Positions 1 to 8,533 of a DNA stretch of 64,000 nucleotides are shown piece after piece (position 1 is the stretch's first letter; every line of letters starts with the position of its first letter). Under the pieces are notes generated by a model. It was given only the letters and a program-made list of their open reading frames with translations, was not told the origin of the DNA and ran no database searches. This DNA is from Aurantimonas endophytica (GTDB lineage Bacteria; Pseudomonadota; Alphaproteobacteria; Rhizobiales; Rhizobiaceae). A program made the position numbers and the translations under genes. Location of the stretch: the NCBI RefSeq assembly GCF_014196845.1, contig NZ_JACIEM010000001.1, positions 62,001 through 126,000 on the forward strand, read 5' to 3'.

Positions 1-390
1 CTTGAACGCGTCGGCAGAGAAGCCGGCGCGTGACAGCACCTCGGCGAGCTGCTGCTCGTTCATGTTGTTCTCTGCGGCGAACCGGGCGTAGGCCTCGTCG
101 ATCGCGCTATCGGGCACGTTGATGCCGCGCCGACGGATCTCCTGCTTCTTCAGTTCCTCGTCGATCAGTTCCTCCGTGGCCTTCTGCGTGGCGTTGCCGC
201 CGACCCGGCGCAACTGCAGGAAAGCCGCGCGCTGGCGGATCTGGAAGGTGGTGATGGGCTGGCGGTTGACGACGACGCTGACCTCCGAGGCGGCCTGTGC
301 CGGCGTCGGGAGCAGGGGAGCAAACACCGCCGTCGAACCGAGTAGAGCGAATGCAAGGGCCGCACGCTTGACGACGTTGTGAATGGTCAT
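1..390 (-). CDS. surA: SurA-like periplasmic chaperone, N-terminal part (cut by window edge)
   Basis: The gene runs off the left end; the first 130 codons are present with no stop. The N-terminus is a signal peptide (basic start, hydrophobic core, cleavage near PAQA|A at about residue 33). It is followed by the SurA N-domain start (VNRQPITTFQIRQRAAFLQL) and helices rich in E, K and R (ATEELIDEELKKQEI). SurA escorts unfolded outer-membrane proteins through the periplasm and usually carries PPIase domains, which would lie outside the window. The ATG at 388-390 is preceded by a strong GGAGGAG Shine-Dalgarno. It lies downstream of lptD on the same strand, the common alphaproteobacterial order. 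A related PPIase-family periplasmic protein cannot be excluded without the rest. Confidence 0.85.
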   Translation of the reverse strand, partial: MTIHNVVKRAALAFALLGSTAVFAPLLPTPAQAASEVSVVVNRQPITTFQIRQRAAFLQLRRVGGNATQKATEELIDEELKKQEIRRRGINVPDSAIDEAYARFAAENNMNEQQLAEVLSRAGFSADAFK

Positions 391-532
391 GGTTCCTGAA
401 ACTCCTCCTCCGGGGCAATAGCTGCGGCGGGTTGCGACGCCTCTAGACGCCCGCTCTGGCGAAATGATGGTCGTTCGACCGATTTCCGCCGAGAACGGGC
501 GCCGAAGCTTTTGTGTCGCGGGCCGTCGCCGC

Positions 533-3016
533 CTAGCTGCCATTGCTCCCGATATCATAGGACTGCGAGAAGTCCGAGATGGTTCGCAGTCCGAGCGTGA
601 ACATCAGCTTCGTCGAGTTGGAATCCTGCGAGTAGCGGTTCACCGTGTCGGAATAGGAGACGAGGAGGCTGAAGCACTCGTCGGCGTAGCCGACGCCGAA
701 CGTCTTCTCGACCAGCGTGTCGTTCTCGATGTCGTAGCCGAGCGCGCCGAACGCCGTCCAGTTGGGGGCGAAGGTCAGGGCGCCCGAGGCGGTGACCTGG
801 CTGCGGTCCTCGATGGATCCGTAGATCGGCTGCGCCGCGATCTCCGTGTAGGTCAGCTGGGCATTGCCCCTGGCGAACGCGTAGGAGCCGTAGATGTCGG
901 TCCGGCGGAGTTCGTAATCCTCCTCGTCGAGCCGCATCTGGGTGCCGATCTCCAGGCCGATCGGCGTTCCGAATGCGAGCGAGGTGACGTAGTCGGAGCG
1001 GTCGGTCTCCAGGCCCGAATCGTAGCCGACCAGCGACAGGTCGGTCTGGGCGTAGGAGTTGAGGCCGGCGAGATGGTAGGACTGGCCGATCACCGCATCC
1101 AGAGAATAGCCGCTGTCGAGCGTCGCCGCATAGCGCAGACCGTAATTGGTGCGGGTGCCGCCCTCGATGCGGTCGTAGCCGGAGAACTTGTCCAGCGCGA
1201 AGAGGTTGGCGGTGTTGAACACCAGTGTCTGGGCGTCCTCGTTCGGCAGGAAGCCGATGCGGGTTTCGTCCGGACGGACGATCATCTGGGCGATCGGCTC
1301 GATCACGTGAGTCGAATGGGCCGTCTCGATCAGATAAGGGTAGCGCGCCTCGAGCGCGCCGGTCGCCATGCCGCGCGCGCCGGAATCGTCGACGTCGATG
1401 GCGCCCTGTTCAAAGAACCCGGTCGGCTGGGCCGGGTCGAACCCTGCATAATAGTTGGTGAACCCGTTCGAACTCATGTCGGCGGTGTAGAGGTCACCGC
1501 GCACGGCAGCGATCGGCTTGAGAACCAGGCCCGAGTTGAGCGCGTAGCTGTCTTCCCACTGGACCGCCGCCGTTCCGCGCGTGTAGTCGCCCTCGAGGCC
1601 GAGGTAGCGGGTCAGGTCGGGGCGGAACCAGTAGCCGGTCGTCGGGAACATGCAGCTCCCGTCCGAGAGCGACGTCGCACAGAGGCCGGTGAGCTGATCC
1701 TGGTCACGATGCAGCGACGTGACGTTGAGATCGACCTGGATCTCGCCGCCGAGCACGCTCTCCTGCTCGATTCGCTGGTAGTCGAAAGTCGGCAGCACGT
1801 AAGGCTGCTGGTCCTCGAAGGTCGGGTCGGTCGACTGATAGTCGAACTTCTGCGCCCGCAGGTCGAAGACGCTCTGGTCGCCGAGACCGGTCAGGTAGAT
1901 TTCCGACGTGCGCAGCGTCTCGCTGAAGCCCGGGATCTCGTACGTTCTGGAGAAGTTGTCGTCGGATTGGGCCAGCACGTCCCAGCCGAACGTCCAGCGG
2001 TCGCTGAGCGCGAACTTGCCGGTCGTGCCGATCATACCGCGTTCGGTATTGGCGAAGTCCGGCGAGGCGCGCAGCAGATCGCCGTTGGATGCGTAGATGT
2101 TGTCGCCGCTGAACGCGTCCGGATCCTGCTGGACGATGCCGGCGGCCTGCAGGGTGAAATAGCCGTTCTCCACCGCCTGGCGGTACTCGACCTCGCCGAG
2201 GAAGCCCTGCTTCGTGTAGTAGGTCCCGGCGACGGTGACGTCCTTGTCGTCGGCGATCGCGAAGAAATACGGCACACGCAGACCGTACCCGAGTTCGTCC
2301 GACGACCGGAAGGCCGGCGGCAGGAAGCCGGACTTGCGCTTCACCGTCGGGTCCGGCGACTGGAAGTAGGGAAGGTACGCGATCGGCGCGCCGAAGAACT
2401 CGAACTGCGCGCCGTAATAGCGGATTTCCTTCTGGGTCTGGTCCCAGACGATCTTGCGCGCCTTCACCTGCCAGAGCGGTGCCCGCTCGGGGTTCTCCTC
2501 GCACGCCTCGCAGGCCGTGTAGACGCCCTGCTGGAACGTCGTCACGCTGCCTTCGCGCCGGACCGCGTCGGCGGCCGCAAAGCGCGTGTTCTCCGGGGTC
2601 TCGATGCGCAACGCCTGGACGAATCCGTCGCGGAAATCGTCGGTGATGTCGATCGAGTCGGCGTAGATGCGATTCCCGTCCGGCTGTTGCAGTTCCACAT
2701 CGCCCGTGGCGATCAGACGGCGGGTATTCTGGTCGTAGACGACCTTCTGGGCAACGAGCTTGTACGAACCATAGTCGATCTGCACGCCGCCGCCGGCGGT
2801 CACGACCGAGGATTCGCTGTCATAGGTGACGGTGTCGGCCTCGAGGAACAGCTGGGCGTTCTCGGGGGCCTGGATATCGGTGGGCAGAGCCGGCTGTGCA
2901 TGGGCAATGCCACTCGCCAGCCCGAGCGCGCAAAACGCCGTGCCAGCAAGGAGAAACCCCTTTACGCGCGGCCCGGCGATACCCCTTCGCCGGCCGTCGG
3001 TCCCCCTCGGAATCAT
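533..3016 (-). CDS. lptD: LPS-assembly protein LptD
   Basis: Outer-membrane beta-barrel that, with the LptE lipoprotein, inserts LPS into the outer leaflet. The 827-residue product has a signal peptide ending near GIAHA|QP, then an OstA/LptA-like N-domain (about residues 45-170: LFLEADTVTYDSESSVVTAG, VYDQNTRRLIATGDVEL), then a long aromatic-rich LptD barrel. The CEACEE motif near residue 170 may join the disulphide network typical of LptD. An upstream in-frame ATG at 3025 would overlap lptG. I chose the ATG at 3016 because AGAGG lies 9 nt before it, whereas it directly abuts the ATG at 3025. It follows lptF and lptG, whose transporter delivers its substrate. Confidence 0.95.
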   Translation of the reverse strand: MIPRGTDGRRRGIAGPRVKGFLLAGTAFCALGLASGIAHAQPALPTDIQAPENAQLFLEADTVTYDSESSVVTAGGGVQIDYGSYKLVAQKVVYDQNTRRLIATGDVELQQPDGNRIYADSIDITDDFRDGFVQALRIETPENTRFAAADAVRREGSVTTFQQGVYTACEACEENPERAPLWQVKARKIVWDQTQKEIRYYGAQFEFFGAPIAYLPYFQSPDPTVKRKSGFLPPAFRSSDELGYGLRVPYFFAIADDKDVTVAGTYYTKQGFLGEVEYRQAVENGYFTLQAAGIVQQDPDAFSGDNIYASNGDLLRASPDFANTERGMIGTTGKFALSDRWTFGWDVLAQSDDNFSRTYEIPGFSETLRTSEIYLTGLGDQSVFDLRAQKFDYQSTDPTFEDQQPYVLPTFDYQRIEQESVLGGEIQVDLNVTSLHRDQDQLTGLCATSLSDGSCMFPTTGYWFRPDLTRYLGLEGDYTRGTAAVQWEDSYALNSGLVLKPIAAVRGDLYTADMSSNGFTNYYAGFDPAQPTGFFEQGAIDVDDSGARGMATGALEARYPYLIETAHSTHVIEPIAQMIVRPDETRIGFLPNEDAQTLVFNTANLFALDKFSGYDRIEGGTRTNYGLRYAATLDSGYSLDAVIGQSYHLAGLNSYAQTDLSLVGYDSGLETDRSDYVTSLAFGTPIGLEIGTQMRLDEEDYELRRTDIYGSYAFARGNAQLTYTEIAAQPIYGSIEDRSQVTASGALTFAPNWTAFGALGYDIENDTLVEKTFGVGYADECFSLLVSYSDTVNRYSQDSNSTKLMFTLGLRTISDFSQSYDIGSNGS

Positions 3017-3017
3017 A

Positions 3018-4100
3018 CTAACCATCCTCTTGATGGAGCAGGATCGTTACCCCAAACAATCCTGCTGCCAACACTGGAAACCATGCGGCTGCAACCGGTG
3101 GAACCACCGCATTGCTGCCGAGTGCCTTCGCCAGAAACGTCACGACGTACAACACGAAACCAGCCAACACGCCACTGCCGAGAGTCCTAGCAGACTGCCG
3201 GGTGCGCGAAAACCTCGTGGCGACCGTTGCCGCCAGCAGGGTCATGGCGATGAACAGCGCCGGCTGCGCGATCAGCGAGTTGTACTGCATCAGGAATGCC
3301 ATGGAGTTGAAACCCAGGCTCGCCGCGACGCCGATCTTGTCGCCCAGTTCCCAGATCGAGATCGCCTCCGGGTCGGCCAGACGCTGTTCGACGAATTCCG
3401 GTCTGAGGCTCGTCGGCAGCCGGAAGGTCGCCGGGTGCTCCGGCGGGCTGCCGATCCGCGTCACCCGCGGCTTGTCCATCGTCCAGGCACCATCGCCGAG
3501 CACCGCCTGAGACGCGTCGACCCGCTGTTGCACGAGGCCGTCATCGCTGAAGATGAAGGCGGTCACCTGGCCAAGCAGCACGCCGTTCTGTGCCACCGTC
3601 TTGGCCCCGATGATGGACGAGACCCCTTCGGCATTCTGCCGCAGCCAGGGTACCTGGTCCGATGTCGTTGCCACGCCGGCATTGGTGGTTTCGGCTTCGA
3701 AAGCGGCCGCCTGGCCCTTGGCGTAGGCCGAAAGGGGATTGTAGGCGAATGTCGCCAGAAGGCCGAGAAACAGCGAGCCGGCGATGAAAGGCAGCAGGAT
3801 CTGCCAGATCGACACGCCGGCGGCACGCGCCACGACGAGCTCGAGACGCCGGTTGAGCGTCAGCAGCGTGAAGATCGAGGAGAACAGGATGATGAAGGGA
3901 AAGGCCTGTTCCATGAAGGACGGCACGCGCAGCGCGGAGAAGAGGGCGATCGCGCCGAAGCCGAACTCCGTCATCCGCCCGCGCCGGCTCACTTCGATCA
4001 TGTCGATCAGGTAGACCAGCGCGAAGACGGCCAGCAGCGTGGACAGGAAGCTGACGACATAGAGCCGGAAGAAATAGCGGTTGAGCGTCCAGTTTCTCAT
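3018..4100 (-). CDS. lptG: LPS export ABC transporter permease LptG
   Basis: Inner-membrane permease of the LptB2FG transporter that lifts LPS from the inner membrane onto the LptC-LptA bridge. The 360-residue product has the family layout: one N-terminal TM pair (RYFFRLYVVSFLSTLLAVFA), further TMs near residues 60-125, a periplasmic beta-jellyroll domain (about 130-270) and a terminal TM cluster (SGVLAGFVLYVVTFLAKALG). The start ATG overlaps the lptF stop as ATGA (4097-4100), and the stop is one base from the chosen lptD start. This tight packing implies one transcript and translational coupling. A longer reading frame exists upstream, but the ATGA-coupled start fits the family N-terminus. 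Confidence 0.94.
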   Translation of the reverse strand: MRNWTLNRYFFRLYVVSFLSTLLAVFALVYLIDMIEVSRRGRMTEFGFGAIALFSALRVPSFMEQAFPFIILFSSIFTLLTLNRRLELVVARAAGVSIWQILLPFIAGSLFLGLLATFAYNPLSAYAKGQAAAFEAETTNAGVATTSDQVPWLRQNAEGVSSIIGAKTVAQNGVLLGQVTAFIFSDDGLVQQRVDASQAVLGDGAWTMDKPRVTRIGSPPEHPATFRLPTSLRPEFVEQRLADPEAISIWELGDKIGVAASLGFNSMAFLMQYNSLIAQPALFIAMTLLAATVATRFSRTRQSARTLGSGVLAGFVLYVVTFLAKALGSNAVVPPVAAAWFPVLAAGLFGVTILLHQEDG

Positions 4101-5284
4101 CGGCCGACCCCGTTCTGGAAGGCGGCCGGGCGAAGCCGCGCCAGCAGCGCGGTGACGCGGTCGAACTGCACCGCGGTCCATTCGGTGATCGGCCAGCTCG
4201 CCGGGCCGAGGCCGCGCCAGATCAGGAAGAGATTGAACGCGATGGCGCCGAGCGGCAGCAGATAGCTGACGAACACCCAGGTATAGCCTTCCTCGATCAG
4301 CGACAGCGCCACGAAGCCCAGCGCCTTGAGGACGAGGCCGCCGGAAAGGCCGAGGAACATCGCCGGGCCGGTCCCCTGACGGTTGGTCCGCGGATCACCG
4401 GCGACGACGACGGCCCAGAAGGCGAACGCTATCGCGTAGAGCCAGCTCGACATCCGATCGGTGACCTCTTCGACGAGGTTCAGCGGCTTCGACTGATAGA
4501 GCGAGTCGTTGGGGTCGGGGAACAGCAGGTCGGCGGTGCTGCGCTCGGAGGTGCGGATCCAGTCGCCGCTCGAGGAGGGCCGAAGTTCGGCAAGATCGAA
4601 GGCGTAGGTCTGAAACTCGATCACCGACACGCCGCCGTCCGTCGTGTTCCGGCGATGCAACTGGCCGTCGTAAAGCAGCAGGGCGGAGCGATCGCCGTCG
4701 TCCATCACGCGGGCTTCCCGGGCGAAATAGGTCAGGTCGAAGGCGGGATCGCGCGTGTCTGCGATGAACAGGCTCTCGATCACCGACCCGTTGGCGTCGC
4801 CGACGCTGACCACGAGGTCGGACTGCACCCGCTCGAAGCGTCCGGGCTGCAGGAAGAGGGTCAGCGTGTCGGCATTGATCGAGCGGAGGCCGTTCTGGAA
4901 GGAACTCGCGGAGTAGGGGCCGACGACGTGGCTGAGAAAGAGAATGAGCAGCCCGCCGATCGCGCCGAGCAGTACGATCGGCCTGGCAACGGTCTTCGGC
5001 GAGGCGCCGGCGGCGGCGATGACGGCGCGCTCGGACCCGGCATTGAGCGCATTCAGCGCCTGGATGGCGCCGATGAGGACCGCAAAGGGCAGCACGCCAG
5101 CTATCAGCCCTGGCAGCAGCATCAGCGCGATCCAGAAGATGTTGCCGGCAGCCGAAGCGGTGGTCTTGATGATGTCGATGCGTGACAGGGCCTGGACGAT
5201 CCAGACGATCAGAACCAGCGACGCGAGCGATCCCGCGGCGTACCCGAAGGCGGCCTTGAAGACGTAGCGTTCGAGGAGCGTCAT
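4097..5284 (-). CDS. lptF: LPS export ABC transporter permease LptF
   Basis: Partner permease of LptG in the LPS exporter. The 395-residue product begins [20 protein letters not shown], the typical LptF start. It has six predicted TM segments in two clusters flanking a periplasmic jellyroll domain (about residues 130-290). The [20 protein letters not shown] stretch near residue 75 corresponds to the cytoplasmic coupling region that contacts LptB. It is the first gene of the minus-strand lptF-lptG-lptD-surA run. The promoter should lie in the 244-bp gap shared with the divergent pepA. The ATPase gene lptB is not in the window. Confidence 0.94.
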   Translation of the reverse strand: MTLLERYVFKAAFGYAAGSLASLVLIVWIVQALSRIDIIKTTASAAGNIFWIALMLLPGLIAGVLPFAVLIGAIQALNALNAGSERAVIAAAGASPKTVARPIVLLGAIGGLLILFLSHVVGPYSASSFQNGLRSINADTLTLFLQPGRFERVQSDLVVSVGDANGSVIESLFIADTRDPAFDLTYFAREARVMDDGDRSALLLYDGQLHRRNTTDGGVSVIEFQTYAFDLAELRPSSSGDWIRTSERSTADLLFPDPNDSLYQSKPLNLVEEVTDRMSSWLYAIAFAFWAVVVAGDPRTNRQGTGPAMFLGLSGGLVLKALGFVALSLIEEGYTWVFVSYLLPLGAIAFNLFLIWRGLGPASWPITEWTAVQFDRVTALLARLRPAAFQNGVGR

Positions 5285-5397
5285 TCGTTACCGTCTTCCG
5301 ATTGCACGCCCCGCCGTCTTCTTCGCCGGGAATGTCCGCAGGCCGGACTTCCCCTCGTACACTGCAACAGCTTGGCTAAAGAAGGGCGAAGCGAGAT

Positions 5398-5415
5398 GGT
5401 TAACGCCGTGTAACC
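5398..5415. promoter_or_regulatory. Small inverted repeat in the lptF/pepA divergent gap
   Basis: GGTTA-N8-TAACC is a 5-bp perfect inverted repeat in the only long gap of this region. Read on the minus strand, the TTACAC within it lies 17 nt after CTTTGC, so the repeat would overlap the -10 of a weak candidate lptF promoter. Short arms make chance occurrence quite possible. Confidence 0.25.
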
Positions 5416-5427
5416 ACCGCGCCGGAC

Positions 5428-5456
5428 CTTGCAAAGCCCGCTCGTGCATCCATCAT
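5428..5456 (+). promoter_or_regulatory. Candidate pepA promoter
   Basis: CTTGCA (5428-5433), 17 nt, then CATCAT (5451-5456). The -35 fits the rhizobial sigma-70 pattern CTTGAC-N17-CTATAT but the -10 is poor. It sits about 70 bp before the pepA start. Confidence 0.3.
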
Positions 5457-5528
5457 ACCACCCGCCTGAGGCCGGCCCCGATTCATCCGGCGGCGTCTGG
5501 CATCGACAGCACCGCGACAGGAGTTTGC

Positions 5529-7037
5529 ATGGCCGCCCTAGCACAGATCGAATTCGTCACTGCCAATGCCGAGCCGGAGGGCGTTCTCGTCGCACTGGCC
5601 GGAGCGGGCGGGGCGGTGGCTTCGGAACTGGGTGAAGCGGTCACGGGATTGGTCGCGAAGGCCGCCAAACCGGCGAAGTTCAAGGGCAAGGCCTTGGCGA
5701 CGCTTGATCTGCTGGCGCCGCAGGGCGTGGCTGTCGACCGTCTGCTCGTCGTCGGCACGCATACAGACAAGGGACCGACGGAAGAAGACTGGCTGAAGCT
5801 CGGCGGCGTCATCGCCTCCAAGGTCAAGGGCGCCAGGACAGTCACCGTCCGCTGCGAATTGCCGGATGGCCGAGCCGTCGCGGTTACAGATGTCGCGCGT
5901 ATCGCTGCCGGCGCGGTGCTGCGCTCGTATGATTTCGACCTCTACAAAACCAAGGCGTCGAAGAAGAAGGATGACGAAGCGGACGAGGCTCAGGAGCCGG
6001 TCCGGCTTCGTTTCGCGGTAGCGGATCCCGAAGCTGCGAAGGCGGCCTATGCGGTGGAGGAGGCCGTTGCCGCCGGGACGATGCTCGCCCGCGACCTGGT
6101 CAACGAACCTGCCAACACGCTCGGACCGGTGGAGTTCGCCGAACGAATCAAGGCCCTCGCGGCCGAAGGCGTCGACGTCGAGGTGCTGGGCGAATGCCAG
6201 CTGCGCGACCTGAAGATGGATGCGCTTCTCGGCGTCGCGCAGGGCTCGCCCCGCCCGCCGCTCGTGGTGATCATGCGCTGGAATGGTGGCCCGGACGACC
6301 AGGCGCCGGTAGCCTTCGTCGGCAAGGGTGTGGTGTTCGACACAGGTGGCCTGTCGATCAAGCCCGCCGCTTCGATGGACGAGATGAAGGGCGACATGGG
6401 CGGCGCAGCCGCCGTGACCGGGCTGATGCGCGCTTTGGCCGGCCGTTCGGCGAAGGTCAATGCCATCGGCATCGTCGGCCTGGTCGAGAACAGCGTCGAC
6501 GGCAACGCCCAGCGGCCGGGCGACATCGTCACGGCGATGTCGGGCACCACGATCGAAGTGCTCAACACCGACGCAGAAGGCCGGCTCGTCCTTGCCGACG
6601 TCCTCTGGTACTGCCAGCAGCGCTTCAAGCCGCAATTCATGGTCAATCTGGCGACCCTGACCGGCGCCATCATCGTTGCACTCGGCAACCATCATGCCGG
6701 CCTGTTCTCCAACAACGACGAACTCGCCGAGCGGCTTGCCGACGCCGGCAAGGCGAGCGGCGAAAAGGTCTGGCGGATGCCGCTGGCGCCGGAATACGAC
6801 AAGCTGATCGAGGGCAAGTTCGCCGACATCCGCAATATCGGCGGCGGCCGTGCGGCCGGCTCCATCACCGCCGCGCAGTTCCTGCAGCGCTTCGTCAATG
6901 ACGTGCCCTGGGCGCATCTCGACATTGCCGGCACGGCGATGGGCTCGCCCGCCAACGAATACAATCAGTCCTGGGCCTCGGGCTTCGGGGTGCGGCTGCT
7001 CGACCGGCTGGTCAAGGACAACTACCAGGCCGACTGA
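5529..7037 (+). CDS. pepA: Leucyl aminopeptidase (M17 family)
   Basis: Cytosolic dinuclear metallo-aminopeptidase that removes N-terminal residues from peptides; in some bacteria PepA also binds DNA. The 502-residue length matches the family. The M17 signature [12 protein letters not shown] is at residues 346-357, and the metal and substrate residues of [14 protein letters not shown] are present near 265. The N-terminal alpha/beta domain (1-170) carries a Lys-rich insert ([15 protein letters not shown]). The ATG at 5529 is preceded by CAGGAG. It is divergent from lptF and lies just upstream of holC, the pepA-holC order also seen in many proteobacteria. Confidence 0.95.
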   Translation: MAALAQIEFVTANAEPEGVLVALAGAGGAVASELGEAVTGLVAKAAKPAKFKGKALATLDLLAPQGVAVDRLLVVGTHTDKGPTEEDWLKLGGVIASKVKGARTVTVRCELPDGRAVAVTDVARIAAGAVLRSYDFDLYKTKASKKKDDEADEAQEPVRLRFAVADPEAAKAAYAVEEAVAAGTMLARDLVNEPANTLGPVEFAERIKALAAEGVDVEVLGECQLRDLKMDALLGVAQGSPRPPLVVIMRWNGGPDDQAPVAFVGKGVVFDTGGLSIKPAASMDEMKGDMGGAAAVTGLMRALAGRSAKVNAIGIVGLVENSVDGNAQRPGDIVTAMSGTTIEVLNTDAEGRLVLADVLWYCQQRFKPQFMVNLATLTGAIIVALGNHHAGLFSNNDELAERLADAGKASGEKVWRMPLAPEYDKLIEGKFADIRNIGGGRAAGSITAAQFLQRFVNDVPWAHLDIAGTAMGSPANEYNQSWASGFGVRLLDRLVKDNYQAD

Positions 7038-7125
7038 CAGCGACGAGTCGCGAGGGCCGGTCGGACGCGCGCCCACGAGCGCCGTCCCGCCGACCCTGGA
7101 AAGCATGGGGCGATCGGGGGGCACG

Positions 7126-7578
7126 ATGGCGGAAGTCCTGTTCTACCATTTGACCGAGAGCCGGCTCGAAGAAGCACTGCCGGAGCTCCTCGAGCGAAGC
7201 CTCGCCAAAGGCTGGCGCGTCGTCGTGCAGTTCCTCACCGAGGAACGCCGCGACGCGCTGGACCACCATCTCTGGGTCTACAAGGACGACGGTTTCTTGC
7301 CGCATGGCAGCGACGCGGAAGGATCGGCCGCGTTGCAGCCGATCCTCCTGACGGTGGATGCGGCGCAGGAATCCAACGATCCGCACGTGCGCTTTCTCGT
7401 CGAGGGCGCGACCCCGCGATCGCTCGACCGCTATGTACGGGCGGTCTATCTTTTCGACGGCCATGACGGCGAGCAGATCGCCCGGGCAAGAGAGCGGTGG
7501 GCGGTCGAAAAGGCCGCCGGGCACGCTGTCACCTACTGGCAGCAGACCGACGACCGTCGCTGGGTGAAGAAGGCCTGA
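7126..7578 (+). CDS. holC: DNA polymerase III chi subunit
   Basis: The chi subunit links the clamp loader to SSB at the replication fork. The 150-residue product has the family signature: FYHLTESRLEEALPELLERS at the start, GWRVVVQF near residue 28, a LDHHLWVYKDDGFLPHG block near 45-62, and a C-terminal TYWQQTDDRRWVKKA. The ATG at 7126 follows a run of G's serving as Shine-Dalgarno; an ATG 21 bases upstream is possible. It lies about 90 bp after pepA and is probably cotranscribed. Its 3' end overlaps by 50 bp the 3' end of a membrane-protein gene on the other strand. Confidence 0.92.
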   Translation: MAEVLFYHLTESRLEEALPELLERSLAKGWRVVVQFLTEERRDALDHHLWVYKDDGFLPHGSDAEGSAALQPILLTVDAAQESNDPHVRFLVEGATPRSLDRYVRAVYLFDGHDGEQIARARERWAVEKAAGHAVTYWQQTDDRRWVKKA

Positions 7579-8290
7579 CCCGGGTCATCGTCGCACGCCG
7601 CTTCTTCAGCACGGCGGCCGGTTTCCAGTGGGGGGCTCGAAGCGTCTGGAACCAGTGCGGGCTGAGGTTGAGCACCCCAGCGAAGACCAGCAGGTTGAGG
7701 TAGCTCGCAAGCTCGATCGTCTCCTCGATCCATACGCGATAATAGCTCTCGCCGATGATCTCCGCGATCACCAGCATCGCGCCGCTGAGGGCGCACGGCA
7801 CGATCCAGAAGAAGTTCAGTTCGCGCAGGTGCCGCGACAAGGGCTCCCGGCGGATCGCCATCAGCGCCACGGCCAGCCCGATCGCGCCCAGCACGATCAG
7901 GCCCTTGGTGTTGTTGCTGAGGCATGGACCGTAGTCGTAATACTCGCTGCCGCAGCGCGGAAACTCCCTCACCGCGGCGAGCCAGCAGGCCACTGCGATC
8001 GCAAGGCTGGCGTAGAAGATCTCGAAGCTGAAGCGCAGGGCCGCCAGGAAGAACAGCATTCCCGCGACGATGACCATGGCCGCCTGCAGGAGTTCGCTGG
8101 GGCCATTCTCGGTCGGAAACTCGGTCGGTCCCGTGGTTGGTTCGACGATCAGCGAAAAGACCCAGGCGATCGCCAGGGAGCAGAGGGCGAGGGCGCTGAA
8201 CCAGAACAGCTCGCGCAGGGTCCGGCGGGCAAGGGCCTCCCGCGGGATCGCGACGGCCAATCTCGCCGCTCGATAAAGGAATGTCGGCAT
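7529..8290 (-). CDS. Multi-pass membrane protein of unknown function
   Basis: The product is about 253 residues with six or so hydrophobic segments: LFWFSALALCSLAIAWVFSL, LLQAAMVIVAGMLFFLAALR, ASLAIAVACWLAAV, GLIVLGAIGLAVALMAI, FFWIVPCALSGAMLVIAEII, and a last one near YLNLLVFAGVL. The loop RCGSEYYDYGPCLSNN holds two Cys that could form a periplasmic disulphide. I do not recognise a family. The start is uncertain; I used the ATG at 8290, but a TTG at 8338 is in frame. The basic C-terminal tail (KKRRATMTRVRP...) is the part overlapping holC convergently. Confidence 0.7.
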   Translation of the reverse strand: MPTFLYRAARLAVAIPREALARRTLRELFWFSALALCSLAIAWVFSLIVEPTTGPTEFPTENGPSELLQAAMVIVAGMLFFLAALRFSFEIFYASLAIAVACWLAAVREFPRCGSEYYDYGPCLSNNTKGLIVLGAIGLAVALMAIRREPLSRHLRELNFFWIVPCALSGAMLVIAEIIGESYYRVWIEETIELASYLNLLVFAGVLNLSPHWFQTLRAPHWKPAAVLKKRRATMTRVRPSSPSDGRRSAASR

Positions 8291-8533
8291 GGGCTGAGAT
8301 CGACCTGCGCTCGCGAGCACCGGATGCGACGGCACCAATTCCGGTCAATGCCGGATGGACCGCAGGCACTGCCACGACGCGTGTCGCGCGTCGGCTTCTT
8401 CGGCTCAATAGGAAGGGGAAATGACAGTTTTGCGACGCCGGATCAAGCCGGATCCCCATTGGGGTGCAACGGCTTGTCTCCGGCCCGCGCGAAGCAGCGA
8501 TGCATCGTCGCCCCGCGCGACGGGCGCCGGAGC

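Noticed and set aside
464-3190. A 908-codon plus-strand open frame opposite lptD
   Set aside because: It is antisense to a clear LptD, with a basic, repetitive composition typical of GC-rich shadows. No domain or ribosome site supports it.
8440-8475. CCCCATTGGGG palindrome and a GCCGGATC direct repeat
   Set aside because: Short, in GC-rich intergenic sequence; no T-run or wider repeat family in the window.
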